Notes under the pieces: model-generated
Databases searched by the model: none
Told to the model about the DNA's origin: nothing
What the model saw: the letters and a program-made list of their open reading frames with translations, nothing else
Translations under genes and position numbers: made by a program
Origin: a virus
DNA length: 54,199 nucleotides
Direction: 5' to 3' (one strand)
Virus record (IMG/VR): IMGVR_UViG_3300009034_000050
Location: 1 to 54,199 of that record
Shown: in pieces, positions 46,840 to 54,199 of the stretch
Layout: every line of letters starts with the position of its first letter
How positions within the stretch are numbered: the stretch's first letter is position 1

Positions 46840-48855
46840 TTAAGCACTCTTCTTTAGGTCAAAAATTTGCTGTAGTTTAATCTCTTTTTTGTGGGCCCAA
46901 CATCTAAGAGCCACGGCTAGGCCTACAGTGATAGGGACATAATAAGTCTTTAGGTCTTCCATAAACTTTATCAGTCTGGGCACTGCCTTTCTCTCCTCAC
47001 TGTGTGGTATTTCAAAGACGAGCTCGTCGTGGATAGTCATAAGTATTTTGGTTTTTAATCCTTCTTCTTGTAGCCACTCCCAGATTGTCACCATAGCTTT
47101 CTTTATTTGGTCGGCTGAAGTACCCTGGCACATATAATTAAGAGCTTTATAACTGAATTTATTGGGGATATAATAACGTCTGCCAAAGGGGTTAGTAATA
47201 TAGCCTCTCTGCCTAAGTTGATGAGAAAGTTTTTTGGCAGTTCGACGAACCGAAGGATATATACCATGATACTTAGTTATGAACCGTAAAGCTTCCGCTT
47301 CAGTCGTGGGAGACCCTCTTCTGGAGAGAGTTTCTGCCATAGTAGCAGATCCCGAGCCGTATATTACTGCAAAGTTGATAGAGCCTGCTCTTTCTCTTTC
47401 TTCCTTGCTAATCTCTTCAGGGGGCTTTTTATACATATCCGAGGCGGTCCACCTATGCAAATCGGATGAAAGTCTATCCGCCATCTTCCTATCGTGTGAA
47501 AAATGTACATAAAACCTCATCTCAACCTGCTCGTAGTCGGGGAGCCAGAACTTCCTCCCTTTTCGAGGTATGAAACATTCACGGGGACCTAATAGTCTGG
47601 GCATGTTCTGCAGGTTAGGCCGAGACGAGCTAAATCTGCCTGTTGCTGCCTCACTTGGGTTGAACTTACAGTGTAGAACACCTGTCTCCCTACCTGCAGG
47701 CGTGACATATACATCTACACAATCCTCTATTAGATGTCTATAATAAGTAGACACTAGTTTGCTTAACTCACGGTACTTAAGAATTAAAGGAGGCAACAAC
47801 TCACGTTTGTGTAGACGATGTTTTGCAACAGTTAGGTAAAGAGTGGAATAAAACTTGTCTATACTCCAGTGTTCCAGACTGGATTTATGTAACATATTAG
47901 CCAAAGGCTTTGAAACATATCTAATTAAAGCATACTCGTCAAATGACCAATTGCCCCCTCCTGATTTTCTTCCTCCTTTCTTCCTGCTCTTCTTCGGCTT
48001 GGTTTTGTATTTAAGTGGTATACCTAGCTTAATGAAGGCCGCTGGCAAATGTGACATAGAACTATTTGAGTTGAAGGTGTCAACGATTACTTCAACCCTT
48101 TTACCTTTCTTCTTTCGCAGGATAGTTAGGGGACACACCAATTTGTCCAGGTCCTTTTGTATCTTTTTTATGCCCCGTTCGGCTTCTTTACATAACTGTT
48201 TAGCCTTAGTTATATCAATCAAAACTCCAGTGTTTTCCATGTCGATGCAAACAGGTATGAGCCTCCTCTCTGTCTCATATAATTCTGGACATCTATCAGA
48301 GACTAGAGGCCACAATTTCTGAAATAACAACAGAGTGGTTTTAGCATCCCATGCAGCACGGCGTTTTACCAAGGGGATAGGGGCATCCTTAAAAGTGGGT
48401 TTACGTCCGTACTCCTTAGTGAAACTGCGTCCATTACTTTTAATCCAGTTCTCTATTTGGTCCTTGTCACTGGAGTCCTGATGTAGGTATTTTCTGCTCA
48501 AATACCTTAGATTATGTAGTATTTCCACTGAATCTAATACCTTAGACATGGTCATAGTACAATGTATCTTGGCTTTCAATTTGAGTACATTTATACCCTC
48601 AAAAGAAAGCATCTCCAAGTCATATTTAGCATTCTGAAAGACTATCTTCTTTCTGGGGTCATTCAATAATTTCTCCAACCAGGCAAGACTGCGTTTGTTT
48701 TTAGATATAAATCCCTCCTCACCACGGTCGCTATAGTAAGCCCAGCAGAACACACGATCTCCATGATGGGGGTCTAACCCGTCTGTCTCTGTATCTATCC
48801 CAATTACGTTACCTTTTAGATTGGGTAAGATAGTTGTATTGCGATTATACCGCAC
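46840..48855 (-). CDS. DNA polymerase I family (family A)
   Basis: 671 residues: a 3'-5' exonuclease domain (GIDTETDGL near residue 20) and a polymerase domain, without a 5' nuclease. Motif A is LPDYEQVEMR (about 438-447), motif B RERAGSINFAVIYG (487-500), motif C TIHDELVFEI near residue 612. The helix-O Lys expected between the Arg and the Phe (E. coli Lys758) is Gly491 here, while Phe762 is kept as F495. It replicates the phage genome with the MCM-like helicase. ATG overlaps the dCMP deaminase gene by 40 nt. Confidence 0.92.
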   Translation of the reverse strand: MRYNRNTTILPNLKGNVIGIDTETDGLDPHHGDRVFCWAYYSDRGEEGFISKNKRSLAWLEKLLNDPRKKIVFQNAKYDLEMLSFEGINVLKLKAKIHCTMTMSKVLDSVEILHNLRYLSRKYLHQDSSDKDQIENWIKSNGRSFTKEYGRKPTFKDAPIPLVKRRAAWDAKTTLLLFQKLWPLVSDRCPELYETERRLIPVCIDMENTGVLIDITKAKQLCKEAERGIKKIQKDLDKLVCPLTILRKKKGKRVEVIVDTFNSNSSMSHLPAAFIKLGIPLKYKTKPKKSRKKGGRKSGGGNWSFDEYALIRYVSKPLANMLHKSSLEHWSIDKFYSTLYLTVAKHRLHKRELLPPLILKYRELSKLVSTYYRHLIEDCVDVYVTPAGRETGVLHCKFNPSEAATGRFSSSRPNLQNMPRLLGPRECFIPRKGRKFWLPDYEQVEMRFYVHFSHDRKMADRLSSDLHRWTASDMYKKPPEEISKEERERAGSINFAVIYGSGSATMAETLSRRGSPTTEAEALRFITKYHGIYPSVRRTAKKLSHQLRQRGYITNPFGRRYYIPNKFSYKALNYMCQGTSADQIKKAMVTIWEWLQEEGLKTKILMTIHDELVFEIPHSEERKAVPRLIKFMEDLKTYYVPITVGLAVALRCWAHKKEIKLQQIFDLKKSA

Positions 48856-49241
48856 TGTTCTAGTCTTTCAAGGCCCTTAGGGTTTTTATAGTCTTCACAG
48901 TAGAAAACTCGAGAGATATTTGATTGAGCAATTAGGTTGGCACACATTTCACAGGGAGCCATAGTGACAAAGAGAGTCTTCTTAGGTATGGTCCCGTCTA
49001 CCATTGCAATTGCATTCATTTCAGCATGAAGGCAACCGCAATCTCCCGAAATTCCCCTACAAGCTAAGTTGTCCAGTTGTTTTGGGGGCCCGTTGTATCC
49101 TGTGCTAAGCACCAATCTTTGATTATTGGTGGTTATGACACAGCCTATTTTTCTGCCTTCTTGTCTACAAAGCGACCGGGCTGCCCATAGGTAAGCAGTT
49201 TTTATATAAATTGTCTCACGCGTGGGTCGTTCATCAAACAT
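48816..49241 (-). CDS. Deoxycytidylate (dCMP) deaminase
   Basis: 141 residues. Zinc-site motifs CLHAEMNAI (HAE) and MAPCEMCANLI (PCxxC) are intact. It deaminates dCMP to dUMP, feeding ThyX. The C-terminus overlaps the polymerase start. A homing endonuclease gene lies directly upstream (8 nt overlap). Confidence 0.9.
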   Translation of the reverse strand: MFDERPTRETIYIKTAYLWAARSLCRQEGRKIGCVITTNNQRLVLSTGYNGPPKQLDNLACRGISGDCGCLHAEMNAIAMVDGTIPKKTLFVTMAPCEMCANLIAQSNISRVFYCEDYKNPKGLERLEQCGIIAIQLSYPI

Positions 49242-49641
49242 GTTTAAGCTCCCTTAGTTTTTTCATAATCTCTGTCCTTTTAAGAAGATTTTCTTTCGAT
49301 AAGGGGTTGGAACTTGGCTTTCCTACTAGAGTTAGAAACTCTAAACCTAACTTTAATTGAGGCTTCTTTTCTTTAGAATAGGGTAATACAATTTTGATAA
49401 ATCTTTCTATCTTTTCTTTGCCCCCTAAGGTAATTCGGTGAGTCCTATTATTAGAGGATTTGTAAACGTGGCCAAAGCCTAACGTTTTTACAATCCAATC
49501 AAGTATACTGGAATTTTTTTGAACTAGCGTAATTCTAATAGTGGGATATGTTTTAGTTTCGGCCACTGTACTACTAATACATCCTTCACCATCAAAAAAC
49601 CCGGCAATGTAAGCAGCGTTTGTTCTAGACACTCTTCTCAT
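49234..49641 (-). CDS. LAGLIDADG homing endonuclease
   Basis: 135 residues, the size of a single-motif enzyme that works as a dimer. The motif is AAYIAGFFDGEGCISS near residue 9, with later basic strands typical of the family (THRITLGGKEKIERF). No intron or intein border is visible around it, so it is a free-standing mobile gene inserted between the deaminase and the hydroxymethylase-like gene. Confidence 0.8.
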   Translation of the reverse strand: MRRVSRTNAAYIAGFFDGEGCISSTVAETKTYPTIRITLVQKNSSILDWIVKTLGFGHVYKSSNNRTHRITLGGKEKIERFIKIVLPYSKEKKPQLKLGLEFLTLVGKPSSNPLSKENLLKRTEIMKKLRELKHV

Positions 49642-50427
49642 TTAGAATATCTCCCTTTCTTTCATGTCCTTGGCATAAGCATGTAGCGAACCACAGAACC
49701 AAGTAAAAGTTCCAACATCTAGTTCTAATTTGTCACTGAACCAGTCCTGCAATAACAACGCAAGACTGATATCTACAGGAAAATGTGTTAAGAAATCGCA
49801 AGAGCGCATAGCGTAAATGAAGTCAACCTTCTCTTCTCTAATCATAATTTGGTAATACATTGAGCAAGGTATGCGCCCTCCTCCCCCTCGATTATGTAGG
49901 TCAGCACTCCACCCTACAAAATTGGTGTCCTGACCAGTGTCTTTAAGTTGCCTGTCTATTTGAGGACAGATGTTGCTGTGGATGTTAATGATGGCTTGAC
50001 GGCTTTCTGGGTTAGTCTGTAACTCTCCTAGGATAGTCGGTAATTGTGGTGTTATACGCTCGCTGTAAGTATAAGCAAACTTACCACCATGTAAAAACTC
50101 CTCCCACAGATCTTTTCGGTATAGGTAAGCTTTGCCTGGATTGTGGGCACTGCCGCACACTCGCTCTCTAAACTCTGCTAAAATGTAAGTAAGCACGTCG
50201 TCAGCTTTGTTCTTAAAGAAATGTTCCATCACTTGTTTGACTACAGCCATATTCCAGGACCAATTTACTATTTTGAATGCGTAACCCCTAATCTCTTTGG
50301 TAAGGTAATCAGGATTGTCCTTTACAATTTTATCTTGCATAGACTGAGGCCATACTTCAATTCCCATTTCCCATAACTCACGTTCTGTCTCGTTAACTGC
50401 TTCATATAAATTTGTATAAATCCTCAT
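49642..50427 (-). CDS. Thymidylate-synthase-fold enzyme, probable dCMP hydroxymethylase
   Basis: 261 residues; ATG 50427 has AAAGGAG upstream and overlaps the previous stop. ThyA-family features: NNP-like region, catalytic Cys (C188) in GRIPCSMYYQ, MRSCDFLTHFPVDI at 207-220, and GSLHAYAKD at 246-254. The residue equivalent to Asn177 of E. coli ThyA is Asp219, the change that favours cytosine in dCMP hydroxymethylases such as T4 gp42. ThyX already covers dTMP synthesis. So the likely product is 5-hydroxymethyl-dCMP from dCMP and methylene-tetrahydrofolate. Whether it enters DNA is unknown. Confidence 0.75.
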   Translation of the reverse strand: MRIYTNLYEAVNETERELWEMGIEVWPQSMQDKIVKDNPDYLTKEIRGYAFKIVNWSWNMAVVKQVMEHFFKNKADDVLTYILAEFRERVCGSAHNPGKAYLYRKDLWEEFLHGGKFAYTYSERITPQLPTILGELQTNPESRQAIINIHSNICPQIDRQLKDTGQDTNFVGWSADLHNRGGGGRIPCSMYYQIMIREEKVDFIYAMRSCDFLTHFPVDISLALLLQDWFSDKLELDVGTFTWFCGSLHAYAKDMKEREIF

Positions 50428-51008
50428 GGTCTCTGCTCCTTTTCGACAAATTCCTTCGCCCATTTCAAATGTTTAACTAAATCTCGAGTGGCTCCCTTAC
50501 CTCTCCTAAGACAATACGCTGGGTGCCAAGTAGTCTTAATATAAGCGTTAGGCCAAGGACCATAGAAAAAATACTCACTACCTGTATTCACACTTGCTCC
50601 AAAACCCAAAGCGGCTGTGGCAACTCTACCCAATAGTAATATTACTTTTGGCTTGACAATGTCAACCTCTGCTTTAAGAAAGGGCCTACAAGCATCAAGT
50701 TCCTTAGGAGTTGGGGACCTGTTTTCAGGTGGCCGACAACGGCAAGCGTTAGTTATGTATACTAAGTTTTGCATGTCAAGGCCCCTACCTCTAAGCAGTT
50801 TGTCTAGGAACTTACCCGCCCTACCACAGAACACCTTGCCAGTTTTCTCCTCAGCAGAACCTGGCGCTTCGCCAATCAACATAATCGGGGCCATAACATT
50901 TCCCTTACCTAGTATACAAATGTTACTGCTAGTCCTATAGAGTTCACAATCTCTGCAGTTCAAATTTCTAAGCCTCTGTAGTCTAATTTCCTTACCTCTG
51001 CGATTCAT
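50424..51008 (-). CDS. Uracil-DNA glycosylase, family 4 type
   Basis: 194 residues. Features: CRDCELY near residue 18, GEAPGSAEEKTGKVFCGRAG (about 47-66), ACRCRPPENRSPTPKE (Fe-S Cys and Arg/Pro), and the late TTWHPAYCLRR. This is the 4Fe-4S uracil-DNA glycosylase family that removes uracil from DNA. It may guard the phage genome against misincorporated dUMP from the deaminase route, or serve other base-processing. Overlaps both neighbours. Confidence 0.9.
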   Translation of the reverse strand: MNRRGKEIRLQRLRNLNCRDCELYRTSSNICILGKGNVMAPIMLIGEAPGSAEEKTGKVFCGRAGKFLDKLLRGRGLDMQNLVYITNACRCRPPENRSPTPKELDACRPFLKAEVDIVKPKVILLLGRVATAALGFGASVNTGSEYFFYGPWPNAYIKTTWHPAYCLRRGKGATRDLVKHLKWAKEFVEKEQRP

Positions 51009-51276
51009 TTTCCAAGTATTCTATTATTATGTCCCCATGGCAAGGCAGGGGCTTACACCAGCAAGCCAAGATGTGACCTTTCAGAGCTTCCACTGCCCAT
51101 CTAAACTCTCTGTCAACCTTAATTCTATTATAAAAATAGGACCTGAACTTTTTAAGTGACTGTCTGCGAGTACAATTCCTTCCAATTCTGTAGGGGTTAC
51201 CAAAGATAGATAGACGATCAATTCGTATGAAGTTTTGATGTCTGTGTGTCCCAATGTTTACTATTTGTGTTTTCAT
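50992..51276 (-). CDS. DUF4326 domain protein
   Basis: 94 residues. VNIGTHRHQNFIRIDRLSIF, GNPYRIGRNCTRRQSLKKF and LACWCKPLPCHGDIIIEYL fit DUF4326, a small phage and bacterial domain with a Cys/His cluster (CWCKPLPCH). Function is unknown. It is tightly overlapped with the glycosylase gene and the ThyA-like paralogue, so a base-metabolism role is plausible but not shown. Confidence 0.8.
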   Translation of the reverse strand: MKTQIVNIGTHRHQNFIRIDRLSIFGNPYRIGRNCTRRQSLKKFRSYFYNRIKVDREFRWAVEALKGHILACWCKPLPCHGDIIIEYLENESQR

Positions 51277-52052
51277 AACTCAAGTTTGTCCAAAGTTAAA
51301 GATGTAGGCCACCTACCCTTTAACTCACCTCGTAGAATTAGCCATCTTTTAATGAAACGCCTGACAGGTCCATACTTAGCCTCATTCAACATATTCAATC
51401 CCGACTTCTTGTAGTGGTGTAAAAATCTTCTTTTATAGACTCCTGCAATGTGTTGCCACGGTACCGAAGCTTGACGAAGTTGGTGGGGGTGTTTAACTAG
51501 GGTATTAAGCTTACTCATGAGAGATTTATCTAGGAAGATTATCTGTAGTGTCCTTAGATAGCTAATTTGTAAGTCTACAATATACCACTTGAAACTAATG
51601 TCCTGTACATCTCCTATCTTCTGAGCTATTTTGTGGACCAAGGCCAAGTCAAAGTAGGACATATACCCTACAAAACAAGTTCTACTAAACAGAGTTAAGG
51701 TTCTATTACAATAACAAACACTTAGTAAGCAGTTGCCGTATTGGTGGTCTAGTTTTTTACCTACGAGAGACCTGAAGAGCAGGGCCACACTACATTGACT
51801 ATCAAGTTTCTGGGCCAACTTAACGAAATTAGTCAACTTAGTTCTGTCTACATATTGGTTTACTAACCTGACCCAACGATTTTTGGTGTGACCAGTTGTT
51901 AGTCCAAGGTCTACATCATACTCACAAGTCTTAGCTTGCAGCAGCACATTAAACTCATGATGGGCATTGGATTTGGTTAACCCTCTCTTACTTTCTAACA
52001 TGTGTGGAAGTGCACTCTCTGCTAGGTCTGTGAGTGTTTTATAGGTTTTCAT
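51273..52052 (-). CDS. Possible divergent thymidylate-synthase-fold paralogue
   Basis: 259 residues; ATG 52052 follows the stop of the dUTPase-like gene. Not an obvious family, but the segment YGNCLLSVCYCNRTLTLFSR through TCFVGYMSYFDLAL mirrors the ThyA core: a Cys (C108) aligned with the catalytic Cys and an Arg (R124) aligned with the ThyA RSxD Arg. An Asp (D135) 11 residues after that Arg matches the cytosine-type Asp of the gene at 49642-50427. Upstream QCSVALLFRS also resembles the ThyA beta strand. Spacing Cys to Arg is 4 residues shorter. Divergent paralogue or coincidence. Confidence 0.4.
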   Translation of the reverse strand: MKTYKTLTDLAESALPHMLESKRGLTKSNAHHEFNVLLQAKTCEYDVDLGLTTGHTKNRWVRLVNQYVDRTKLTNFVKLAQKLDSQCSVALLFRSLVGKKLDHQYGNCLLSVCYCNRTLTLFSRTCFVGYMSYFDLALVHKIAQKIGDVQDISFKWYIVDLQISYLRTLQIIFLDKSLMSKLNTLVKHPHQLRQASVPWQHIAGVYKRRFLHHYKKSGLNMLNEAKYGPVRRFIKRWLILRGELKGRWPTSLTLDKLEL

Positions 52053-52054
52053 GG

Positions 52055-52717
52055 CTAGTAATTCGTCTTCTGTCTCCACTTATTGATTATGTGTTTTTTG
52101 CAGTATAACACATATACCTGTTTTTGGCCACACCCTAAATCCTTCCATAGGTTTATAAAGGCTAACCACACAGCAAAGAGTTTAATCCTGAACTGGCCTA
52201 TATCGGTGGGCATCTGTGTCACTTTCCAGGGTTTATTCTTAAAGACGTTGGCTGCAGAACCCATTTTGAAGATGACTTGGGCCATGTGTTTTTCAACTGG
52301 CTGCGTGTCCCCTAGAGAGGTTTTGATAACCGGTAACTTATTGAACAAGATGTTAAGCTCCTGAAAATTTGCTATGATGGAAGCCTCAACTAGGAAATGC
52401 AAAGCGTCCGATAGTTCTTCAAAGAAGTGTCTTATGCTAGTTTCAGTATTCCAAAACTCAGTCCATTTTGATAGTTGAAAGAGAGGAGGTAAAGTCTCTA
52501 GTGCCTCACTTAACTCTTCAGTAGCTCTCCAGAACATGTCTTTAATTCGGGCCTGCACTTTGGAATCATCTAAATTGTAAGGGGGTTCAGGAACTTGAAA
52601 ACCATTATCTCTTTCAATTCCATCATACTTCACCATAAGTTCCTTCTGCATTTTGAATATGACCGCCAAGGGCTCTTCAGGGAGTTCTATTTTTTGTACT
52701 ATATCGTCTATGTTCAC
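52055..52717 (-). CDS. All-alpha dUTPase/MazG-like nucleotide pyrophosphohydrolase
   Basis: 220 residues, GTG start overlapping the previous stop (GTGA), AAAGGAG upstream. Metal-binding pattern TEELSEALE (about 69-77) and RHFFEELSDALHFLVEA (about 100-116), then the C-terminal YCKKHIINKWRQKTNY, which recalls dimeric dUTPases. It would hydrolyse dUTP or a related NTP to the monophosphate, lowering dUTP. Fits the pyrimidine cluster. Confidence 0.75.
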   Translation of the reverse strand: MNIDDIVQKIELPEEPLAVIFKMQKELMVKYDGIERDNGFQVPEPPYNLDDSKVQARIKDMFWRATEELSEALETLPPLFQLSKWTEFWNTETSIRHFFEELSDALHFLVEASIIANFQELNILFNKLPVIKTSLGDTQPVEKHMAQVIFKMGSAANVFKNKPWKVTQMPTDIGQFRIKLFAVWLAFINLWKDLGCGQKQVYVLYCKKHIINKWRQKTNY

Positions 52718-53079
52718 CCTAATTGCTCCTTTCTAAGTTTTATAATTTTAGTTATGGTTTTTGCAATTCCATCCACCAATGAACTAGCTTGATCGTCCCG
52801 TGGGTCGAAAATAGTTTGTAAGTACTTGTTTCCAAGTATCTCCCACCTAACGCCATACTGTAATGCAATGCTGATGGTAATAGCCAGAGCATCGATGAGA
52901 CCAGATAGTGTACTTCCCTCCTTGGCAATCGTTATAAAGCATTCACCGGGATCTGGGCTATCTTCGAAGAAGTTGACAGTAACATAGTATTTTAACTGGG
53001 CTACTCTTGCCTTTTTTGTTATGCCTTGCCTGATGTCGGGGAGTCTTCTTCTGTTTGCTGCATGGTTAGATATTGGCAT
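52714..53079 (-). CDS. TSCPD-like domain protein
   Basis: 121 residues. PGECFITIAKEGSTLSGLID, ALAITISIALQYGVRW and the closing SLVDGIAKTITKIIKL follow the TSCPD domain found at the C-terminus of class II ribonucleotide reductases. Stand-alone copies occur in phages. Function unknown, perhaps reductase-linked. It begins 61 nt inside the previous gene. Confidence 0.65.
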   Translation of the reverse strand: MPISNHAANRRRLPDIRQGITKKARVAQLKYYVTVNFFEDSPDPGECFITIAKEGSTLSGLIDALAITISIALQYGVRWEILGNKYLQTIFDPRDDQASSLVDGIAKTITKIIKLRKEQLG

Positions 53080-53540
53080 AATTTATACCCTAAAATAGTA
53101 TACCCTAATATGTCCCTTATTGTGTCAAAAATGGTCTCTTCCTCCGCTGTAACACCCTCTCTACTATTGACTAGATTTAGCAGTCGGCTCAGCTTAGAAG
53201 TTAGTCGTATGAGTATCCCTAACTCTTTCCAGACTAGTAAGGGTTCCATACCATACATTCGATGTTTACCTATTAGAAACTTGGCAAAGTGTAACTTGTC
53301 AAATCTATAGTTTAATAAAATGTCCAAAGTTAAGGAACCCACAGTCAAGAACCAAGAGTCCCAACTTATGTCTTTCTTTTCTAGGACTCTACATCGAGCA
53401 TCATCGAGCATGGTCTTTAGTTTGGTAGTCAGCTCTGTTAAACCCTCTTTTTTAGTGTCTATGGGGGTTATTCCTTCCATTTTTTCTATGATGCTAAGAA
53501 CGTCAGCGGGAGCCTCTAATAACCACTTACCCTTAGTCAT
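53019..53540 (-). CDS. Nmad1/DUF1599-like protein
   Basis: 173 residues from ATG 53540 (AAGGAG upstream), overlapping the MCM stop. Features of DUF1599 ('nucleotide modification associated domain 1'): KFLIGKHRMYGMEPLLVW near residue 87, then LGILIRLTSKLSRLLNL and EEETIFDTIRDILGYTILG. The family is linked to DNA base modification gene sets. The position beside a dUTPase-like gene and close to the hydroxymethylase-like gene supports a nucleotide-modification role, inferred not proven. Confidence 0.65.
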   Translation of the reverse strand: MTKGKWLLEAPADVLSIIEKMEGITPIDTKKEGLTELTTKLKTMLDDARCRVLEKKDISWDSWFLTVGSLTLDILLNYRFDKLHFAKFLIGKHRMYGMEPLLVWKELGILIRLTSKLSRLLNLVNSREGVTAEEETIFDTIRDILGYTILGYKLCQYLTMQQTEEDSPTSGKA

Positions 53541-54199
53541 TCTTTGTACTCCTTGCTAATGTTTTTCTTGTCTTTCGTAACCAATTAGTGAAGTCCGGGT
53601 TTTTAACGTACCAATTTCCCAATCGACTTAGACACCTAAGCTGTACTAATTCCCCTATTAAACTTTTGGCGGTACCTACATCTCCTATATAGTCAGCCAA
53701 GTTGTCTGGACTTATGTGATGTAACTCCAGCAGACCAGTTAGAGCAGAGGGTAGATTTTGACAATAGTCCTCAAGAGTCTTCCTAATAACTCCAGGCCTT
53801 TCAATTCTAGAAGCAGCTAGGGTCGTTCGACTGAACAAATTGTAGGCCATACTGGGTTTATTGTAAAACATCCTCAGTACCTGTGCCGCACATTCCACAT
53901 GTTCTGACCTTATAATTAGTTCTTCGTAGTTAGAGTCTGTACTAAAAGTCCTTGCTGCTATGGCAGCACTTACTTTCGCCAGTTTGAGACGGACGTTCTC
54001 CGCTTGTACTAATGGTATGACTGGAGAGTAGGCATAGCCGAACTCAATGGCATTTTCTATAATATCCTTAGTAGCTCTTTTGGTAAATCTAATTTGGTGC
54101 GGAGTTCTTGACCATGCCCACAAGATTAAGGCTCTGCATAGCTCTTTAGGATACTTATCACAGTCTGCCGTACTGTAAGTGGCGGGACTGTTTATAATC
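53533..54199 (-). CDS. MCM-like helicase, C-terminal part, cut by the right edge
   Basis: 221 residues visible, open to the window edge. Near residues 50-85 the sequence has AYSPVIPLVQAENVRLKLAK then SAAIAARTFSTDSNYEELII and RSEHVECAAQVLRMFYNKP, matching the lid/sensor-2 region of MCM helicases, followed by a winged-helix-like tail (ALTGLLELHHISPDNLADYI). The left edge of the window ends just after an MCM-like Walker B and sensor 1. So this is probably the C-terminus of the same gene in a permuted genome. A second, separate MCM-like gene is the alternative. Confidence 0.75.
   Translation of the reverse strand, partial: IINSPATYSTADCDKYPKELCRALILWAWSRTPHQIRFTKRATKDIIENAIEFGYAYSPVIPLVQAENVRLKLAKVSAAIAARTFSTDSNYEELIIRSEHVECAAQVLRMFYNKPSMAYNLFSRTTLAASRIERPGVIRKTLEDYCQNLPSALTGLLELHHISPDNLADYIGDVGTAKSLIGELVQLRCLSRLGNWYVKNPDFTNWLRKTRKTLARSTKND

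Noticed and set aside
1-54199. Exact circular closure or terminal repeats
   Set aside because: No repeat is shared between the ends, and a direct join breaks the reading frame, so a gap must remain.
1-54199. CRISPR arrays, rRNA and insertion sequences
   Set aside because: I saw no spaced direct-repeat array, no rRNA-like block and no transposase; the only mobile gene is the homing endonuclease.

Overview
This window is almost all of a tailed double-stranded DNA phage genome (Caudoviricetes). Terminase, portal, head-maturation, connector, tape-measure and tail genes occupy one strand. Replication, recombination, nucleotide-metabolism and base-modification genes occupy the other. The tape measure and HK97-type connector proteins point to a long, non-contractile (siphovirus-like) tail. 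I recognise no integrase, excisionase or repressor and no clear endolysin. The host is not stated. Shine-Dalgarno sites and sigma70-like promoters indicate a bacterium, and a prepilin-type gene (16201-16947) resembles pseudopilins I associate with Planctomycetota, so a host of that group is a reasonable but unproven guess.

Layout. Positions 1-17198 are all minus strand. First comes a primase/MCM-like helicase cut by the left edge, then an SSB-like protein, a Sak4-like ATPase, a Cas4/RecB-type nuclease, a SNF2-like helicase and ThyX (to 7.9 kb). A dense zone of very small genes follows (8.2-17.2 kb), many with cysteine-pair zinc motifs or membrane segments. It also holds an AdoMet-decarboxylase homologue, a MazG-like protein, an MT-A70 methyltransferase and the prepilin-like gene. 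Positions 17199-17733 are a divergent control region with a promoter facing each way. Positions 17734-42605 are plus strand: RuvC-like resolvase, small terminase candidate, two virion or adhesion proteins, large terminase, portal, a MuF head protein fused to two ADP-ribosyltransferase-like domains, capsid protease, scaffold and major capsid, connectors, tail proteins and membrane proteins. Positions 42606-42952 are a convergent region with terminator-like hairpins. Positions 42953-54199 are minus strand again: small genes, a Spo11/Topo VI-A-like protein, DNA polymerase A, dCMP deaminase, a homing endonuclease, a dCMP-hydroxymethylase-like enzyme and a possible divergent paralogue, uracil-DNA glycosylase, a dUTPase-like protein, TSCPD and Nmad1-like proteins, and finally the C-terminal part of an MCM-like protein.

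The two window ends carry complementary parts of what looks like one gene: primase to MCM sensor 1 at the left edge, and the MCM C-terminus at the right. The simplest reading is a circularly permuted genome of slightly over 54 kb, opened inside this gene with a short stretch missing. On that reading the minus-strand block is one continuous unit of about 28 kb facing one plus-strand late unit of about 25 kb.

How the parts fit. ThyX, dCMP deaminase, dUTPase/MazG-like proteins, the hydroxymethylase-like enzyme (with the Asp that marks cytosine substrates), the Nmad1-like protein and uracil-DNA glycosylase suggest a remodelled pyrimidine pool and possibly modified DNA. The MuF-ART fusion suggests a toxin-like effector carried in the capsid and delivered with the DNA. 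A roughly 35-residue module (consensus end LGHxGG) is shared by the MuF-ART protein and two early-strand proteins and is the most puzzling recurring signal.
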